Counted from the stretch's first letter, positions 25,729 to 39,907 are shown. The stretch: 64,000 nucleotides of DNA from Paenibacillus_S sp043945595 (GCF_043945595.1 NZ_JBIFNP010000001.1:6076001-6140000); one strand, 5' to 3'. The notes: generated from the letters alone by a model not told the origin. Made by a program: numbers and translations.

Positions 25729-25806
25729 CAAAAAAGACGAACATTATAGAAATACAGTAGTTTTAAAGTTCGCATTTCACTCGGCTTTTTTTCGCAATAA
25801 ACAGCT

Positions 25807-26478
25807 TCAACTTCCATTTTGCTTCATTTTTTTAAGGATTTTATAACTTTCTTCCAATTCCTCCGCCGTCAGTCCCCCGTGCTCTACCTGCTCCTGAGGC
25901 AAATTCCGCCACCGTTCGTACAGCTCCAGCCCTTGTTCAATAATGTTAGCATTCCCCGGCTCCTCATCGAGCATGAAAAAAAGCGTATCCTCCGCCTTCG
26001 CCAACCGGCCTTCCTCCTCATAAAAATCGAGCAGCAGAGCCAGCACCCGCTTAGGCTTGCGCTGATGCTGAAGACCGTCGAGCAGTGAATGAATCCGCGA
26101 ATCCACCTCTGCTCTCATCTCCTCCGTTTCTTCCATCCATCGCATCTCAAGCAGCAGCTCCAAGGCCTTCAAGCCGGAGGCATGCCCTCCCCGTTCATCC
26201 CCTGAATCTGTAAGCAGCTCTCCTTCTGCTTTCAACATATCCGCCAGAAGCACTCCTTTGCCCGCGTCCAGGCGGCCCTGCAAGGTGAGTAACGCTATAA
26301 TATCTTTGACCGCTAAAGCTTGAACGAGCTTCGAATTAAGGCCAAGAAGACGCTGCATCGCCTGGAGCAGCAGCTCCATCGCTTCGGCAAACTGCTGATT
26401 GCGGCGGTGAAACATGATTTTCACCATCTCTTCCGAAAACTGCTGAATCAATCGCATCAAATAATCCCGTCTATACAT
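25807..26478 (-). CDS. DUF6483-type protein
   Basis: Cytoplasmic, mostly helical protein of 223 residues without known catalytic motifs. MYRRDYLMRLIQQFSEEMVK at the N-terminus followed by LLGLNSKLVQALAVKDIIAL matches a widespread Firmicute family of unknown function (DUF6483). The C-terminal half looks like TPR-type helices (LALLLDFYEEEGRLAKAEDT). ATG at 26478 has GAGAGGAG upstream; the long open extension before it is not coding. No functional link to the neighbours is evident. Confidence 0.75.
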   Translation of the reverse strand: MYRRDYLMRLIQQFSEEMVKIMFHRRNQQFAEAMELLLQAMQRLLGLNSKLVQALAVKDIIALLTLQGRLDAGKGVLLADMLKAEGELLTDSGDERGGHASGLKALELLLEMRWMEETEEMRAEVDSRIHSLLDGLQHQRKPKRVLALLLDFYEEEGRLAKAEDTLFFMLDEEPGNANIIEQGLELYERWRNLPQEQVEHGGLTAEELEESYKILKKMKQNGS

Positions 26479-26661
26479 GCTTGCACTCCTCTCTTTCAAG
26501 AAAATCGTGAATAGTAGACGCATTTCATAGAAGCCCCGCGGCTTCCATCCGCTATTTCTTCCATTGTAGCGTATGGATACCTTGCTCCGCATCCGTCCAC
26601 ACGCAATAGAGTTGAGAATCATAGAATAGAACAGGAGTTGTCCTCTGAAAGGAGGGATCAT

Positions 26662-26928
26662 ATGGCTGCCTCACGCGCCCAAAACTATAAAACCTGTAAA
26701 AAGTATTTGCACCGCCAAGTCCAAATCCGTACAGTCAACGGAACGTATCAAGGAAAAATCGTGAAACTCGACAAGGACAAAGTATACCTTCAGCTTAACG
26801 CGCCTCATGGCAAGAAATCGCAGCATAAAGCGCACATTTCCTTTTTCCCCGTTGTTCTGCCCCTCGTGCTGTTCGAATTGCTTGTTATTGTTTTATTGGA
26901 AGGCAGACGGCCTCTCAGGCCTTTTTAA
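26662..26928 (+). CDS. Small protein with one membrane helix, unknown function
   Basis: 88 residues. ATG at 26662 has AAAGGAGG upstream. The N-terminal part is very basic and looks like a small beta-barrel (YLHRQVQIRTVNGTYQGKIV, then KLDKDKVYLQL), similar in style to an LSM/KOW-like nucleic-acid or surface-binding domain. It is followed by a C-terminal hydrophobic helix (FFPVVLPLVLFELLVIVLL). Comparable short proteins occur in Bacillales, but no function is known. A GGCCT/AGGCC hairpin with T-run overlaps the stop codon. Confidence 0.65.
   Translation: MAASRAQNYKTCKKYLHRQVQIRTVNGTYQGKIVKLDKDKVYLQLNAPHGKKSQHKAHISFFPVVLPLVLFELLVIVLLEGRRPLRPF
26909..26926 (+). terminator. Hairpin with T-run overlapping the stop codon
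   Basis: GGCCT-CTC-AGGCC followed by TTTTT. A second, better terminator lies 20 bp further on. Confidence 0.5.
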
Positions 26929-26948
26929 AACAACAATTCTTTCATCTA

Positions 26949-26988
26949 AACCATCGGAGCGGAATTTTCTGCGGCCGGTGGTTTTTTT
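26949..26988 (+). terminator. Terminator after the small membrane gene
   Basis: AACCATCGG..GC / GC..CCGGTGGTT followed by seven T residues on the plus strand. Confidence 0.7.
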
Positions 26989-27122
26989 ACGAGTTCGGTT
27001 TCTTTACCCCAGCCTGTATTGCAGATCCGCCGAAAATTAGCTATATTAGTTGTGTAAATGTTTTTCCTATATGTATGTATTTTAACGAAAATTATTTTCA
27101 CATCATTGTGTTGAGGTGACTT

Positions 27123-27965
27123 ATGCCTGGTATCCTAAGTGCCATTCAAGAACAATTAGACACTATGAATCCGAAGGAAAAGGATATCGCAGCCTATGTA
27201 CTAGCCCATCCGCAGCATATTGTCCAAATGGGGATTACCGAGCTGGCACAGCAGTCAGGCGGCAGCACGGCTACGATTTCCCGCTTTTGCAAGCTGTTCC
27301 ACTTTGGCGGCTTTACGGAGTTTAAATTAAAGCTGGCCGCAGAGCTGGCCCAACAGCAGGATGCTTTATCTTACCAGGATATCGTGGCCGGCAATCCGTT
27401 GGAGAGCATCGTCAGCGCGATGGAAGCCAATCATGTGCGGTCGATTACGGACACGACACGAATGCTCGATCTGAAGCAGCTTCAGCAGGCTGTCGACGCG
27501 TTAAAAAAAGCCCGGCAAATCGACTTGTACGGGGTCGCTACTTCCGGACTGGTCGCACAGGATTTCTACCAAAAGCTGATCCGGATCGGCAAGCGCGCCG
27601 TCACCTTCTCCGACCCTCATATGCAGGTAACCTCCGCTTCCAATTTGACGAAAGAGGACGTAGCGCTAGCCATTTCCTACTCGGGCGAAACGTCCGAAAC
27701 GATTGCCGCCTTAACCTGTGCTGCCGAAAATGGCGCAACCACCATCTCCCTCACCAAATTCGGGACGAACACGCTCACCACGCTCGCCGATATTTCGCTG
27801 TTCACCTCCACCCTGGAGGAAGGCATGCGCCGCGGAGACATGGCTTCCCGGATCGCCCAGCTGCATGTCATCGATATTTTGTTCGTCGGACTGATCAGCG
27901 ATCAGTTCAACGACCTTGTTCCGCGTCTTGAGCAATCGTTTCAAATGGTCAAAAAATATAGATAA
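27123..27965 (+). CDS. RpiR/MurR-family regulator of amino-sugar genes
   Basis: 280 residues: N-terminal RpiR helix-turn-helix (MGITELAQQSGGSTATISRF, CKLFHFGGFTEFK) and a C-terminal SIS sugar-phosphate binding domain (IDLYGVATSGLVAQDFYQKL, VALAISYSGETSETIAA). It lies 23 bp upstream of nagB, so it is probably the local regulator, sensing GlcNAc-6-P or GlcN-6-P. Most Bacillales use a GntR-type NagR here, so an RpiR member is a variation. ATG at 27123 has GAGGTG upstream. Confidence 0.88.
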   Translation: MPGILSAIQEQLDTMNPKEKDIAAYVLAHPQHIVQMGITELAQQSGGSTATISRFCKLFHFGGFTEFKLKLAAELAQQQDALSYQDIVAGNPLESIVSAMEANHVRSITDTTRMLDLKQLQQAVDALKKARQIDLYGVATSGLVAQDFYQKLIRIGKRAVTFSDPHMQVTSASNLTKEDVALAISYSGETSETIAALTCAAENGATTISLTKFGTNTLTTLADISLFTSTLEEGMRRGDMASRIAQLHVIDILFVGLISDQFNDLVPRLEQSFQMVKKYR

Positions 27966-27988
27966 CTTTCCACTAAGGAGCACACCCC

Positions 27989-28717
27989 ATGAATCTGTTA
28001 ACTTTCGATTCTCATGAAAAGCTGCATGAATCCGGAGCCGGCATCATCACCGGGCTGGTGCAGACGAATCCGCGAGCCGTGCTCGGACTGGCCACAGGCG
28101 GTACACCCGTAGGAATCTACGAGGAAATCGTCAAAAGCTACCGGCGCGGCCTGGTCCGTTTTCATCAGGCTACCACGTTCAATCTGGATGAATATGTCGG
28201 ATTGCCCGAAGACCATGCCGAAAGCTACCGCAATTATATGAATACTCATTTGTTCAAGCATATCGACCTGCCCCGGGCGCAGGCGCACATCCCTGATGGG
28301 AACAGTCCCGATCCTGCAGAGGAATGCAAAAGGTACGATCGGCTGCTTCTGGAAGCAGGACACATTGATCTGCAGCTGCTGGGCCTAGGACACAACGGAC
28401 ATATCGGCTTTAACGAGCCTGATCATGCGCTGATCAGCGGCACCCATGTCGTCGAGCTTCGTGAGGAAACGCGCAAAGCCAACGCCCGTTTCTTCGATTC
28501 CATGGGCCAGGTGCCTACCCATGCGCTGACGATGGGTGTCGGTACGATTCTTAAAGCCAAAATGATCCTGCTCGTCGTCAAAGGTGCCGACAAGGCGGAA
28601 ATCGTTCACCGTGCCTTAACGGGCCCGATCACGACAGACTGCCCGGCGTCGCTGCTGCAAACCCATCCTCACTTGGTCGTCTTGTTAGATTCCGAAGCCG
28701 GGAGGTTATTCGTATGA
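27989..28717 (+). CDS. nagB: Glucosamine-6-phosphate deaminase
   Basis: Converts GlcN-6-P to fructose-6-P and ammonia. 242 residues with LGLATGGTPVGIYEEIVKSY, the NLDEYVGLP substrate loop and the catalytic LLGLGHNGHIGFNEPD. Ribosome binding site AAGGAG. Its stop overlaps the nagA start (ATGA), so the pair is translated together. Confidence 0.96.
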   Translation: MNLLTFDSHEKLHESGAGIITGLVQTNPRAVLGLATGGTPVGIYEEIVKSYRRGLVRFHQATTFNLDEYVGLPEDHAESYRNYMNTHLFKHIDLPRAQAHIPDGNSPDPAEECKRYDRLLLEAGHIDLQLLGLGHNGHIGFNEPDHALISGTHVVELREETRKANARFFDSMGQVPTHALTMGVGTILKAKMILLVVKGADKAEIVHRALTGPITTDCPASLLQTHPHLVVLLDSEAGRLFV

Positions 28718-29899
28718 GTCAAGTATCTGCAACCTGGATTGATAATGTAAGCCTGGTTACTCCTGAAGGAACGATCGAGCAAGGATGGATTTGGCTGGCC
28801 AACGGCAAAATCGTTTCCTTAGGCGCAGGCGATGGTACTGCCGAACGTGCGCAAGCTGCCGATGGATCCATTGAATATGTAGACGGGCAAGGGGGACTTC
28901 TCCTTCCCGGCTTTATCGATATACATGTGCATGGCGGCTATGGTGAAGACTTTATGGATGCCGATGCCTTGGGATTAGACACGATTACCGGCTTTCACGG
29001 ACAGCACGGAACTACCGGGATGCTGGCCACTACAGTCACCGCTTCCAAAGAAGCTATCGATTCGGTATTAGAGCAGGTTCAGGCATACCGGGAACAAGAG
29101 ATGCCCTACGCTCAGCTGCTTGGCGTGCATTTAGAGGGACCCTTCATCAGTATAAAATGGCCCGGAGCCCAGAACCCCCATTACATTGCGGCTCCGCAAT
29201 TAGACTGGCTTGAGGATTGGAACCGCGTCGTTCCCCGGTTTGATCCGCATGCAGACGCTGGCGCCGGAAACGGAAGGCGCCATCCCCTATATTGAAGCTC
29301 TTGTCAGCCGCGGAATTGTTGCCGCATTGGGTCATACTGACGCGAGCTTCGAACAAGTACAGCATGCAGCTCAGCATGGGCTGAGTCATGCGGTACATAC
29401 GTTCAATGCGATGACGAAGCTGCATCATCGCGAACCGGGTACGGTCGGCGCTGTCCTGACCCATGACGGAATCATGGCTGAGGTGATTGCCGACGGGCAT
29501 CATGTCCATCCGGCCTGCATTCAGCTGCTCGCCCGGATGAAGGGCCCCGACAACCTGATCCTCATCACCGATGCCATCTCGGCCGCCGGACTCGGCAATG
29601 GCGAGTACAGCCTCGGCGGGCTGGATGTTATCGTCCAGGACGGCGTAGCCCGGCTCAAGGAAGGCGACAGCCTGGCGGGCAGCACGCTTACCATGATCGA
29701 TGCGTTCCGTTATGCCGTCCGGGAGGTCGGCTTAACGGTAGAGCAGGCGAGCCGTATGGCTAGCGCCAATCCTGCGCGTCGGCTCGGCATTGATCAAGTC
29801 ACGGGCGCGCTGCAGCCAGGCAAGCAGGCCGATGTGCTGCTGCTGAACCAGCACCTGGACCTTCAGCGCGTCTGGGTCCGTGGACGCGCCCTTCAATAA
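28714..29899 (+). CDS. nagA: N-acetylglucosamine-6-phosphate deacetylase (frameshifted)
   Basis: Removes acetate from GlcNAc-6-P. The N-terminal frame has the metal-binding PGFIDIHVHGGYGEDFMDAD and GVHLEGPFISIKWPGAQNPH. The second frame has GHTDASFEQVQHAAQHG, AVHTFNAMTKLHHREPG, ILITDAISAAGLGNG and the C-terminal NPARRLGIDQVTGALQPGKQ. One extra C in CCCC at 29233-29236 separates them; removing it gives VVPGLIRMQTLAPE and about 394 residues, the normal length. All ligands are present once the frame is repaired. Confidence 0.92.
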
Positions 29900-29903
29900 A
29901 AAT

Positions 29904-29947
29904 ACCCAAAGCGTGCTGAGAGATATATGACTCAGCACGCTTTGGGT
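29904..29947 (+). terminator. Terminator of the nag operon
   Basis: 17-bp stem ACCCAAAGCGTGCTGAG/CTCAGCACGCTTTGGGT five bases after the nagA stop codon, followed by TTCC. Confidence 0.85.
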
Positions 29948-29966
29948 TTCCTTAAACATATAAAAA

Positions 29967-29996
29967 AACAGCCGATCTTTAGTCAGATCGGCTGTT
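29967..29996 (-). terminator. Terminator of the rRNA operon
   Basis: Minus strand: AACAGCCGATCT/AGATCGGCTGTT stem followed by TTTTTTTA, ten bases past the 5S gene. Together with the nag terminator it insulates convergent transcription. Confidence 0.9.
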
Positions 29997-30005
29997 GCTT
30001 CGGTT

Positions 30006-30122
30006 GCTTGGCGACGTCCTACTCTCCCGGAACCCTTCGGTTCAAGTACCATCGGCGCTGGAGGGCTTAACGGTCGTGTTCGAGATGGGAACGCGTGGTT
30101 CCCCTCCGCCATCATCACCAAA
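30006..30122 (-). rRNA. rrf: 5S ribosomal RNA
   Basis: About 117 nt; minus strand starts TTTGGTGATGATGGCGGAGG, contains CGAACACGACCGTTAAGCC and ends GGACGTCGCCAAG. Third gene of the rRNA operon. Ends placed by comparison with the known Bacillales 5S, accurate to a few bases. Confidence 0.95.
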
Positions 30123-30303
30123 CGATGTGCTTTCGTTAGAAAGCTGGCTACGTAAGCCTGGGATTTTTCGAAGCGTTGCTTCTTCGAAAACGCTGCAAGA
30201 AAATATCCATCCCTATAAAGGACATGCAGCTATTTGTTTCAAGGTTGTTACCCTGAAAACTAGATACGAAACAAGCATACATCCTTCTTCTTTGCTGTTC
30301 TCT

Positions 30304-33253
<2,950 letters not shown>

Positions 33254-33499
33254 CGTGTTCGATGAATCGAACGGCAGCTAAAGATTATAAGAGTAAGATC
33301 ATCAGATCTATCTCTTTAAAGGATGATTCTATGCTTTGTTTCGTTATCTAGTTTTCAAGGAACAAGCTGTCCTGCAACGGGTAAACGAAGTTTCCATCGT
33401 TTCAGTTGTCAGTAGGTTTGAGAGTCTATTGCACCTCTCAAAACTGAGCAACGAGTGAGTGAATTTATGTCCGATGACCTGCAGTCATCATGGACTCCA

Positions 33500-35045
<1,546 letters not shown>

Positions 35046-35194
35046 GTTGTAGAACTTGTAACAGAGCTTGTCTTAAGCTCAAAATTTCTTGCTAGCGAGA
35101 ATTTGCATTCTCTTTATTTCACTCACTCGTTGTTCAGTTTTCAAAGGGCAATCTTATTCGTTATCTTTCGACAACCGTCGAAAGCAACTTTTAT

Positions 35195-35224
35195 ATCTTA
35201 GCACAATCGCCTATCGAATTGCAA
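35195..35224 (-). promoter_or_regulatory. rRNA operon promoter P2
   Basis: Minus strand TTGCAA (35219-35224), 18 bp, TAAGAT (35195-35200). Followed by the hairpin CTTTCGAC/GTCGAAAG and a boxA-like CCTTTGAAAACTGAAC leader. The 35046-35421 gap holds only these rRNA control elements and the tsaD terminator. Confidence 0.65.
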
Positions 35225-35289
35225 GCATCTTTTTTGCAGATGTTGTCGCTCTTTGCTCATTTCTGCTTGCCCTCGAAGCGGCAAGGAGT

Positions 35290-35319
35290 AATATATCACG
35301 AAGCCGATAGGAATTGCAA
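35290..35319 (-). promoter_or_regulatory. rRNA operon promoter P1
   Basis: Minus strand TTGCAA (35314-35319), 18 bp, TATATT (35290-35295). It shares the CTTGCAATTC start with P2 about 95 bp away: tandem promoters as usual for rrn operons. Confidence 0.65.
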
Positions 35320-35351
35320 GCTTTTTCGACAAGTTATTTTCGAGCGAAAAT

Positions 35352-35381
35352 CAAAGCCCCTCCGATAGTTGTCGGAAGGGC
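35352..35381 (-). terminator. Terminator of the tsa operon
   Basis: Minus strand GCCCTTCCGA/TCGGAGGGGC stem with a short loop followed by TTTGATTTT, 40 bp after the tsaD stop. Confidence 0.75.
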
Positions 35382-35421
35382 GGGATGAACAGCTGTATGT
35401 GATCTACTGTAGAGAACGGTC

Positions 35422-36449
35422 TTACACAGACCAGCCCTCAAGCTTGAGCTGCGGATCGGCGGTAAGGTCGAGGTCCGAGAACTGGCCGCGCTGCCATTTC
35501 AAATAAGCAGCCGCTCCAATCATAGCGGCGTTGTCGGTGCAGAGACTGAGCGGAGGCGCAAGCAGCGGCAAGCCGATCTCCGCGCAGCGCGCAGCCAGCT
35601 GCTGCCGCAGCCCTTGATTGGCGGCGACCCCGCCCGCCAGCAGAAGCTGCTTCGCGCCGTATTCTCGGACGGCGCGCATCGCTTTGGTCACCAGGACGTC
35701 GATGACGGAGTCCTGGAAGCCCTTCGCCACGGCCTGCGGCGCAAGCGTCAGGCCCTTCATGTTGGCCTGATTCAAGGAGGCCAACACCGCCGACTTCAGC
35801 CCGCTGAAGCTGAAGTCATAGGAATCAGGCTCCAGCCACGCGCGAGGAAGAGGTAGCGCTTCTTCCTCCGCGCCCAGCGCGAGCCTGTCGATATGCGGTC
35901 CCCGGGGTAAGGCAGCTTCAGCGCCCGACCCACTTTGTCATAGGCTTCGCCCACGGCATCGTCCCGCGTCTGGCCGATAATGCGGAAGCTGCCTTCGGAT
36001 TCCACAAAGACAAGCTCGGTATGTCCTCCGGACACGACCAAAGACACCAGCGGATATTCCAGCGTATGCATCAGCTGGTTGGCATAAATATGGCCGGCAA
36101 TGTGGTGGACGCCAATTAGAGGCAGATCAAGAGCATAGGCCAGGGATTTGGCCGCGACGATCCCTATAAGAAGCGCCCCCACCAGACCCGGTCCCTGCGT
36201 CACGGCTACAGCCGATAAATCGGAAGGCCTCACTCCGGCTTTCTCGAACGCTTCCTGAATGATAAGCGTAATGCTCTCCACATGCTGTCTGGAGGCCACC
36301 TCCGGCACGACGCCGCCAAATTTTTTGTGCGTTTCGATTTGACTTGATACCACGTTGGACAAGATGATCGTTCCGTCCTGAACAATAGCTGCGGATGTCT
36401 CGTCACAGCTTGTTTCAATAGCCAATATATAATTCGGTTTGCTCGTCAT
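35422..36449 (-). CDS. tsaD: tRNA N6-threonylcarbamoyladenosine transferase TsaD (frameshifted)
   Basis: Transfers the threonylcarbamoyl group to A37 of ANN-decoding tRNAs with TsaB and TsaE; essential in most bacteria. N-terminal frame: YILAIETSCDETSAAIVQDG, the metal-binding HHIAGHIYANQLMH and VSGGHTELVFVES. The second frame carries GLKSAVLASLNQAN and LLLAGGVAANQGLR. One G is missing from the GGGG run opposite 35900-35903; adding it restores LPYPGGPHIDRL and a 342-residue protein. Loss of this gene should be lethal, which is the strongest argument that the frameshifts in this window are sequence errors. ATG overlaps the rimI stop. Confidence 0.93.
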
Positions 36450-36970
36450 GGCTGTTCCCCTGTAGGTTGATTCGATGTGTGATGAAATTTGGGCAGATCC
36501 ACCCACATAATGATGGCATCCTCCCGGTTATCGGTATAATAGCCCCGCCGTACGCCGACGGAATAAAAGCCGAGCTTTTCATATAAGTTCTGCGCAATAT
36601 AATTAGAAGCGCGGACTTCGAGCGTCATTCTTACCGCTCCATATAAGCTTGCCGTTTTTTGCAGCTCCCGCATTAAACGTTCTCCAAGCTTTTTTCCGCG
36701 GTACTGCTGTCTGACGGCGACATTCGTAATGTGCGCTTCTTCCATAATCAGCCACATCCCCCCATAGCCTGCGATCTGTCCGTCATATTCCATGACCACA
36801 TAGCGGGCGAACTGGTTGCTGGTCAGCTCATTCTGAAATGCGCCGGCGGTCCAGGGCGTTGTAAAAGCTTCCTGCTCGATTTCACAAATCGCAGGAATGT
36901 CTCCCATCTGCATGGAGCGGAATCGTATCGCGTTGGCGCTATCTTTTGACAAAGATTCGCTGCGGTCCAT
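36446..36970 (-). CDS. rimI: Ribosomal protein S18-alanine N-acetyltransferase
   Basis: GNAT acetyltransferase of 174 residues. The acetyl-CoA loop is VRQQYRGKKLGERLM after ITNVAV, and the C-terminal LEVRASNYIAQNLYEKLGF plus GVRRGYYTDNREDAIIMW is the RimI signature. Start ATG 36970 with GGAGGTC upstream. Embedded between tsaB and tsaD as in other Bacillales. A 20-residue N-terminal segment (MDRSESLSKDSANAIRFRSM) is more variable. Confidence 0.93.
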   Translation of the reverse strand: MDRSESLSKDSANAIRFRSMQMGDIPAICEIEQEAFTTPWTAGAFQNELTSNQFARYVVMEYDGQIAGYGGMWLIMEEAHITNVAVRQQYRGKKLGERLMRELQKTASLYGAVRMTLEVRASNYIAQNLYEKLGFYSVGVRRGYYTDNREDAIIMWVDLPKFHHTSNQPTGEQP

Positions 36971-37171
36971 TGCACAGACCTCCTTCAAGTTTTCGAAGAA
37001 ATGCCGGGTTTCAAGCATTCCTTTAAACCATTTTCCCAGAGCTTTATCTTACTCCTTTTTGAGTCGGAGCTATTGATGAAAGAAACAGCCGGACATGCGA
37101 ATAACAGCGGAAGAACGCCAATCAGGCCGATTCTAGGCTAGATAGAAGCCTTCCTTTGCCCGATAAAAGCA

Positions 37172-37223
37172 GGCTGCAGCGTGCACGGCAAAAAGGTCCT
37201 TCTTTTGCCGGCGGCATGCAGCC
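37172..37223. repeat. Hairpin between tsaB and rimI
   Basis: GGCTGCA..GGCAAAA / TTTTGCC..TGCAGCC, two stacked stems of 7 bp each. It fills most of the otherwise empty gap between the rimI start and the tsaB stop. It could act as a weak terminator or an mRNA processing/stability element. Confidence 0.5.
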
Positions 37224-37229
37224 GTCTTG

Positions 37230-38138
37230 TCAGGCTCTGCCGGACGATTTGGCCAGCAGGTTGACTTCTGCCTCCGTTAGCTGTGTGTAGTTGGGAACAA
37301 GACCATGCGGGTTCTCCGTATGCCCCTCCGACCATAGCCGCTGGCCCAGCTCCGCGAGATGCGAGGCCCTTAATTCGTGAGGAACCTCTGCGGATTCACC
37401 CGTCCAGCGCTCGAAAAACGATGCCAGCACTGCTCCGTGAAGCTTGGTCTCACCTGCAAAAACGATCCGCAGCGGCCGTTCACTCTCTCCCGCTTGCTGC
37501 ACGCGGTCCAGCAGCTCATCCGCCCAGGAGCTCATCAAGCGGATTCCATCCGGGACAACTCGGCTGAAGCGATGACCCGACACCTGGTACAAGCCCGTAA
37601 AGGCTTGCCCTCTCCGCGCTTCGATCATCGGTATGACCCAGCTCGTGCCGGACTGCTTTTGCACAAGGTCCAGCGCAGTCCCACCTACTCGATTCAGTTC
37701 GGGCGCTGCGGTGCTGCTCGGCGTCCGGCCGCCTCCCTCCTCTTGACCTGATACAGGGTCCGGGTTCCCTTGCCGCAAGTAATAGGCTTCGAGTCCGCCC
37801 AATGCCATTGCGGATAAGCTTGAAACGGCAATCAGAGCCATCCCGTGCGTCCATGCAAAAGTTTTGGCCACCGTCACGCCGATCCGGACGCCCGTGTAGG
37901 AGCCCGGACCGACTCCTACAGCAAAGGCGTTCAACTGCTGCGGCTGAATATCCGAAGCACTCAACAGCTGACGAATATGAGGAAGCAGATGAATGGAATG
38001 ATTTTTCTCGGCGTTGGAATTCAGCTCTCCCTGCAGTATCCCGTCACGCATAAGCGCGACAGACATATGGCTGGTCGACGTGTCCACAGCGAGTAAAGTG
38101 CCTTGTATCTCGTTTGCCGTGCTCGATTGTGTCATCAT
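37230..38138 (-). CDS. tsaB: tRNA threonylcarbamoyladenosine biosynthesis protein TsaB
   Basis: Scaffold partner of TsaD. 302 residues, longer than the usual ~240. The N-terminal ASKHA fold is standard (LLAVDTSTSHMSVALMRDG, AVGVGPGSYTGVRIGVTVAK). Extra length comes from a low-complexity insert near residues 130-165 (SGQEEGGGRTPSSTAAPELN) before the conserved IPMIEARRGQAFTGLY. The start overlaps the tsaE stop (ATGA). Confidence 0.93.
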   Translation of the reverse strand: MMTQSSTANEIQGTLLAVDTSTSHMSVALMRDGILQGELNSNAEKNHSIHLLPHIRQLLSASDIQPQQLNAFAVGVGPGSYTGVRIGVTVAKTFAWTHGMALIAVSSLSAMALGGLEAYYLRQGNPDPVSGQEEGGGRTPSSTAAPELNRVGGTALDLVQKQSGTSWVIPMIEARRGQAFTGLYQVSGHRFSRVVPDGIRLMSSWADELLDRVQQAGESERPLRIVFAGETKLHGAVLASFFERWTGESAEVPHELRASHLAELGQRLWSEGHTENPHGLVPNYTQLTEAEVNLLAKSSGRA

Positions 38139-38626
38139 TGTAAGTCCCCGTTCTCCTTTAACTGGATACACCATTGCTTATACGGCTCGCCGTGCGGCTG
38201 CAGTCTGAACAAGCGGCCTTGCCCGTCCTCCCCGCTAAGCTCTATATGAATCGAGAGACGCTCCTGCGGAAGCAAGTCCGGAATCAAGGACGACCATTCC
38301 ACCAGCGAAACGCCTTCTCCGTAAAAGTATTCCTCGAGTCCCAGCTCGTCCGCTTCTTCCATAGACAACCGGTAGACATCCATATGATAAAACGGCAGAC
38401 GTCCGCTTTCATATTCTTTAATAATGGTAAATGTCGGGCTGCTGACGATATCCTTAACGCCAAGCGCTTTGGCAAATGCTTGCGAAAAAGCCGTTTTGCC
38501 GGCTCCCAAATCGCCGTCCAGAGTAATCACTGTTCCCGGAACGACGCGCGATGCCAATTTCGCAGCCAATTGTACCGTATCCTTAAGGCTGCCCGAGGTA
38601 TATGCATAAGAGGCCGAAGCGACCAT
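38135..38626 (-). CDS. tsaE: tRNA threonylcarbamoyladenosine biosynthesis ATPase TsaE
   Basis: P-loop ATPase that drives the t6A cycle. 163 residues with Walker A LDGDLGAGKTAFSQAFAK, SSPTFTIIKEYESGRLPFYH and MDVYRLSMEEADELGLEEYF. Placed between thiL and tsaB. Ribosome binding site AAGGAGGGG. Confidence 0.95.
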   Translation of the reverse strand: MVASASYAYTSGSLKDTVQLAAKLASRVVPGTVITLDGDLGAGKTAFSQAFAKALGVKDIVSSPTFTIIKEYESGRLPFYHMDVYRLSMEEADELGLEEYFYGEGVSLVEWSSLIPDLLPQERLSIHIELSGEDGQGRLFRLQPHGEPYKQWCIQLKENGDLQ

Positions 38627-38649
38627 ATCGGTCCCCTCCTTATAATCAT

Positions 38650-39687
38650 TTAAAAATGGTTGTAGCCTTTTTTCTCGATAGGCACAGCGTACCCGCTGCT
38701 CTGCACCAGACGCACGCCGGCCGTCTCCGCGTTCACATAGCCGATAATGTACAGCTGCAGGCCCGCTTCCTTAAACTTCATCTGCATGGCTATGGCATGC
38801 TCCGCCGGCATCGTACCGACCAGCTGGTAATCCTCTCCGCCGTACAGAATGAAATCGAGCGGATCTTTGCCCGTCTGCTCCGCATAGGCCATTAATTCCC
38901 CGGCAACGGGAATGCGCTCCTCAATCAGATCGATCCCGACACCGGAGGCCTCGGCAATCTCCCATGCCTCGCTGGCCAAGCCGTCGCTCACATCGTTCAG
39001 AGCATGGCATACGCCCGAGCGCTGCAGAAGCAGTCCTGCCTCGACCTGCGGGTTCGGCCGTCCGTGCGCGCGTATCAATTGCTCGATGAAGGAGGAATCT
39101 GCAGCCTGCGCCTGGGGCCAGTCGGAGGACGGCAGCTGCCGCCCCAGCAAATAGTCGAGCCCGGCCGCGGAGCAGCCAAGCATCCCCGTCGCAAATAATA
39201 CGTCCCCCTGCTTCGCCGATGAACGCAGCAGCGCTTTGCCCGCTTCCACCTCTCCGATCACCGTAACGGAGATAGTAATTCCGCCCGCAGATGAAGTGGT
39301 ATCGCCACCTACGACCATCACGCTCCAGCGATTGGCGCATTCGTACAGGCCGTTATATATAGCTTCCATCCGAGACAGCTCCGTCCCTTTGGGAAAACTG
39401 ACTGAAATCAAGGCAAACCGAGGCACAGCGCCCATCGCAGCGATATCGCTTACAGCGGAAGCCATCGCCTTATACCCGATATCCTGATCCCGCATGGTGA
39501 TGCGCTTGAAATGAATCTCCTCGGTCATCGTGTCACAGGTCATCACCAGCTGGTGCCCGGAAGACACATATGCTACTGCGGCATCGTCGCCAATTCCGGT
39601 TTCCACACCGCACGCCTGCTGTACCGCACGGGACTGCTTGTCCTTAGTCAAGCGGCGTATAAATTCAAATTCATCCAAAGAACTCAA
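38650..39687 (-). CDS. thiL: Thiamine-monophosphate kinase
   Basis: Makes thiamine diphosphate from the monophosphate. 345 residues: DEFEFIRRLTK, GIGDDAAV, VMTCDTMTEEIHF, ASAVSDIAAMGAVPRFALIS, and VVGGDTTSSAGGITISVTVI. Start is TTG with GGAG upstream. First gene of the thiL-tsaE-tsaB-rimI-tsaD cluster, the conserved order in this lineage. Confidence 0.95.
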   Translation of the reverse strand: MSSLDEFEFIRRLTKDKQSRAVQQACGVETGIGDDAAVAYVSSGHQLVMTCDTMTEEIHFKRITMRDQDIGYKAMASAVSDIAAMGAVPRFALISVSFPKGTELSRMEAIYNGLYECANRWSVMVVGGDTTSSAGGITISVTVIGEVEAGKALLRSSAKQGDVLFATGMLGCSAAGLDYLLGRQLPSSDWPQAQAADSSFIEQLIRAHGRPNPQVEAGLLLQRSGVCHALNDVSDGLASEAWEIAEASGVGIDLIEERIPVAGELMAYAEQTGKDPLDFILYGGEDYQLVGTMPAEHAIAMQMKFKEAGLQLYIIGYVNAETAGVRLVQSSGYAVPIEKKGYNHF

Positions 39688-39810
39688 TTTTTGACTCCGC
39701 CTCCGAAATGTAATGACCCTATTATAGCCCTCTCCATGTTAGGTAGCAATAATAGAGGCAAAATCAGGTCCCGTTGAAAGGCAGACAAAAATAGCGAAAT
39801 ACGGGTACAG

Positions 39811-39842
39811 AAAAAACCTCCGGCTTTTTACGCCTGGAGGCT
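39811..39842 (-). terminator. Terminator downstream of sspH
   Basis: Minus strand CCTCC..GGC/GCC..GGAGG hairpin followed by TTTTTTC. Confidence 0.75.
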
Positions 39843-39907
39843 TAACTGATAGCAGGTATGGACATACTGGGAATAACCGGATACCGGCAGGCGTAAAATA
39901 ACGGGAG

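Noticed and set aside
35165..35183. CTTTCGAC/GTCGAAAG hairpin as a terminator upstream of 16S
   Set aside because: No T-run and located in the rRNA leader between P2 and 16S; more likely processing or antitermination structure.
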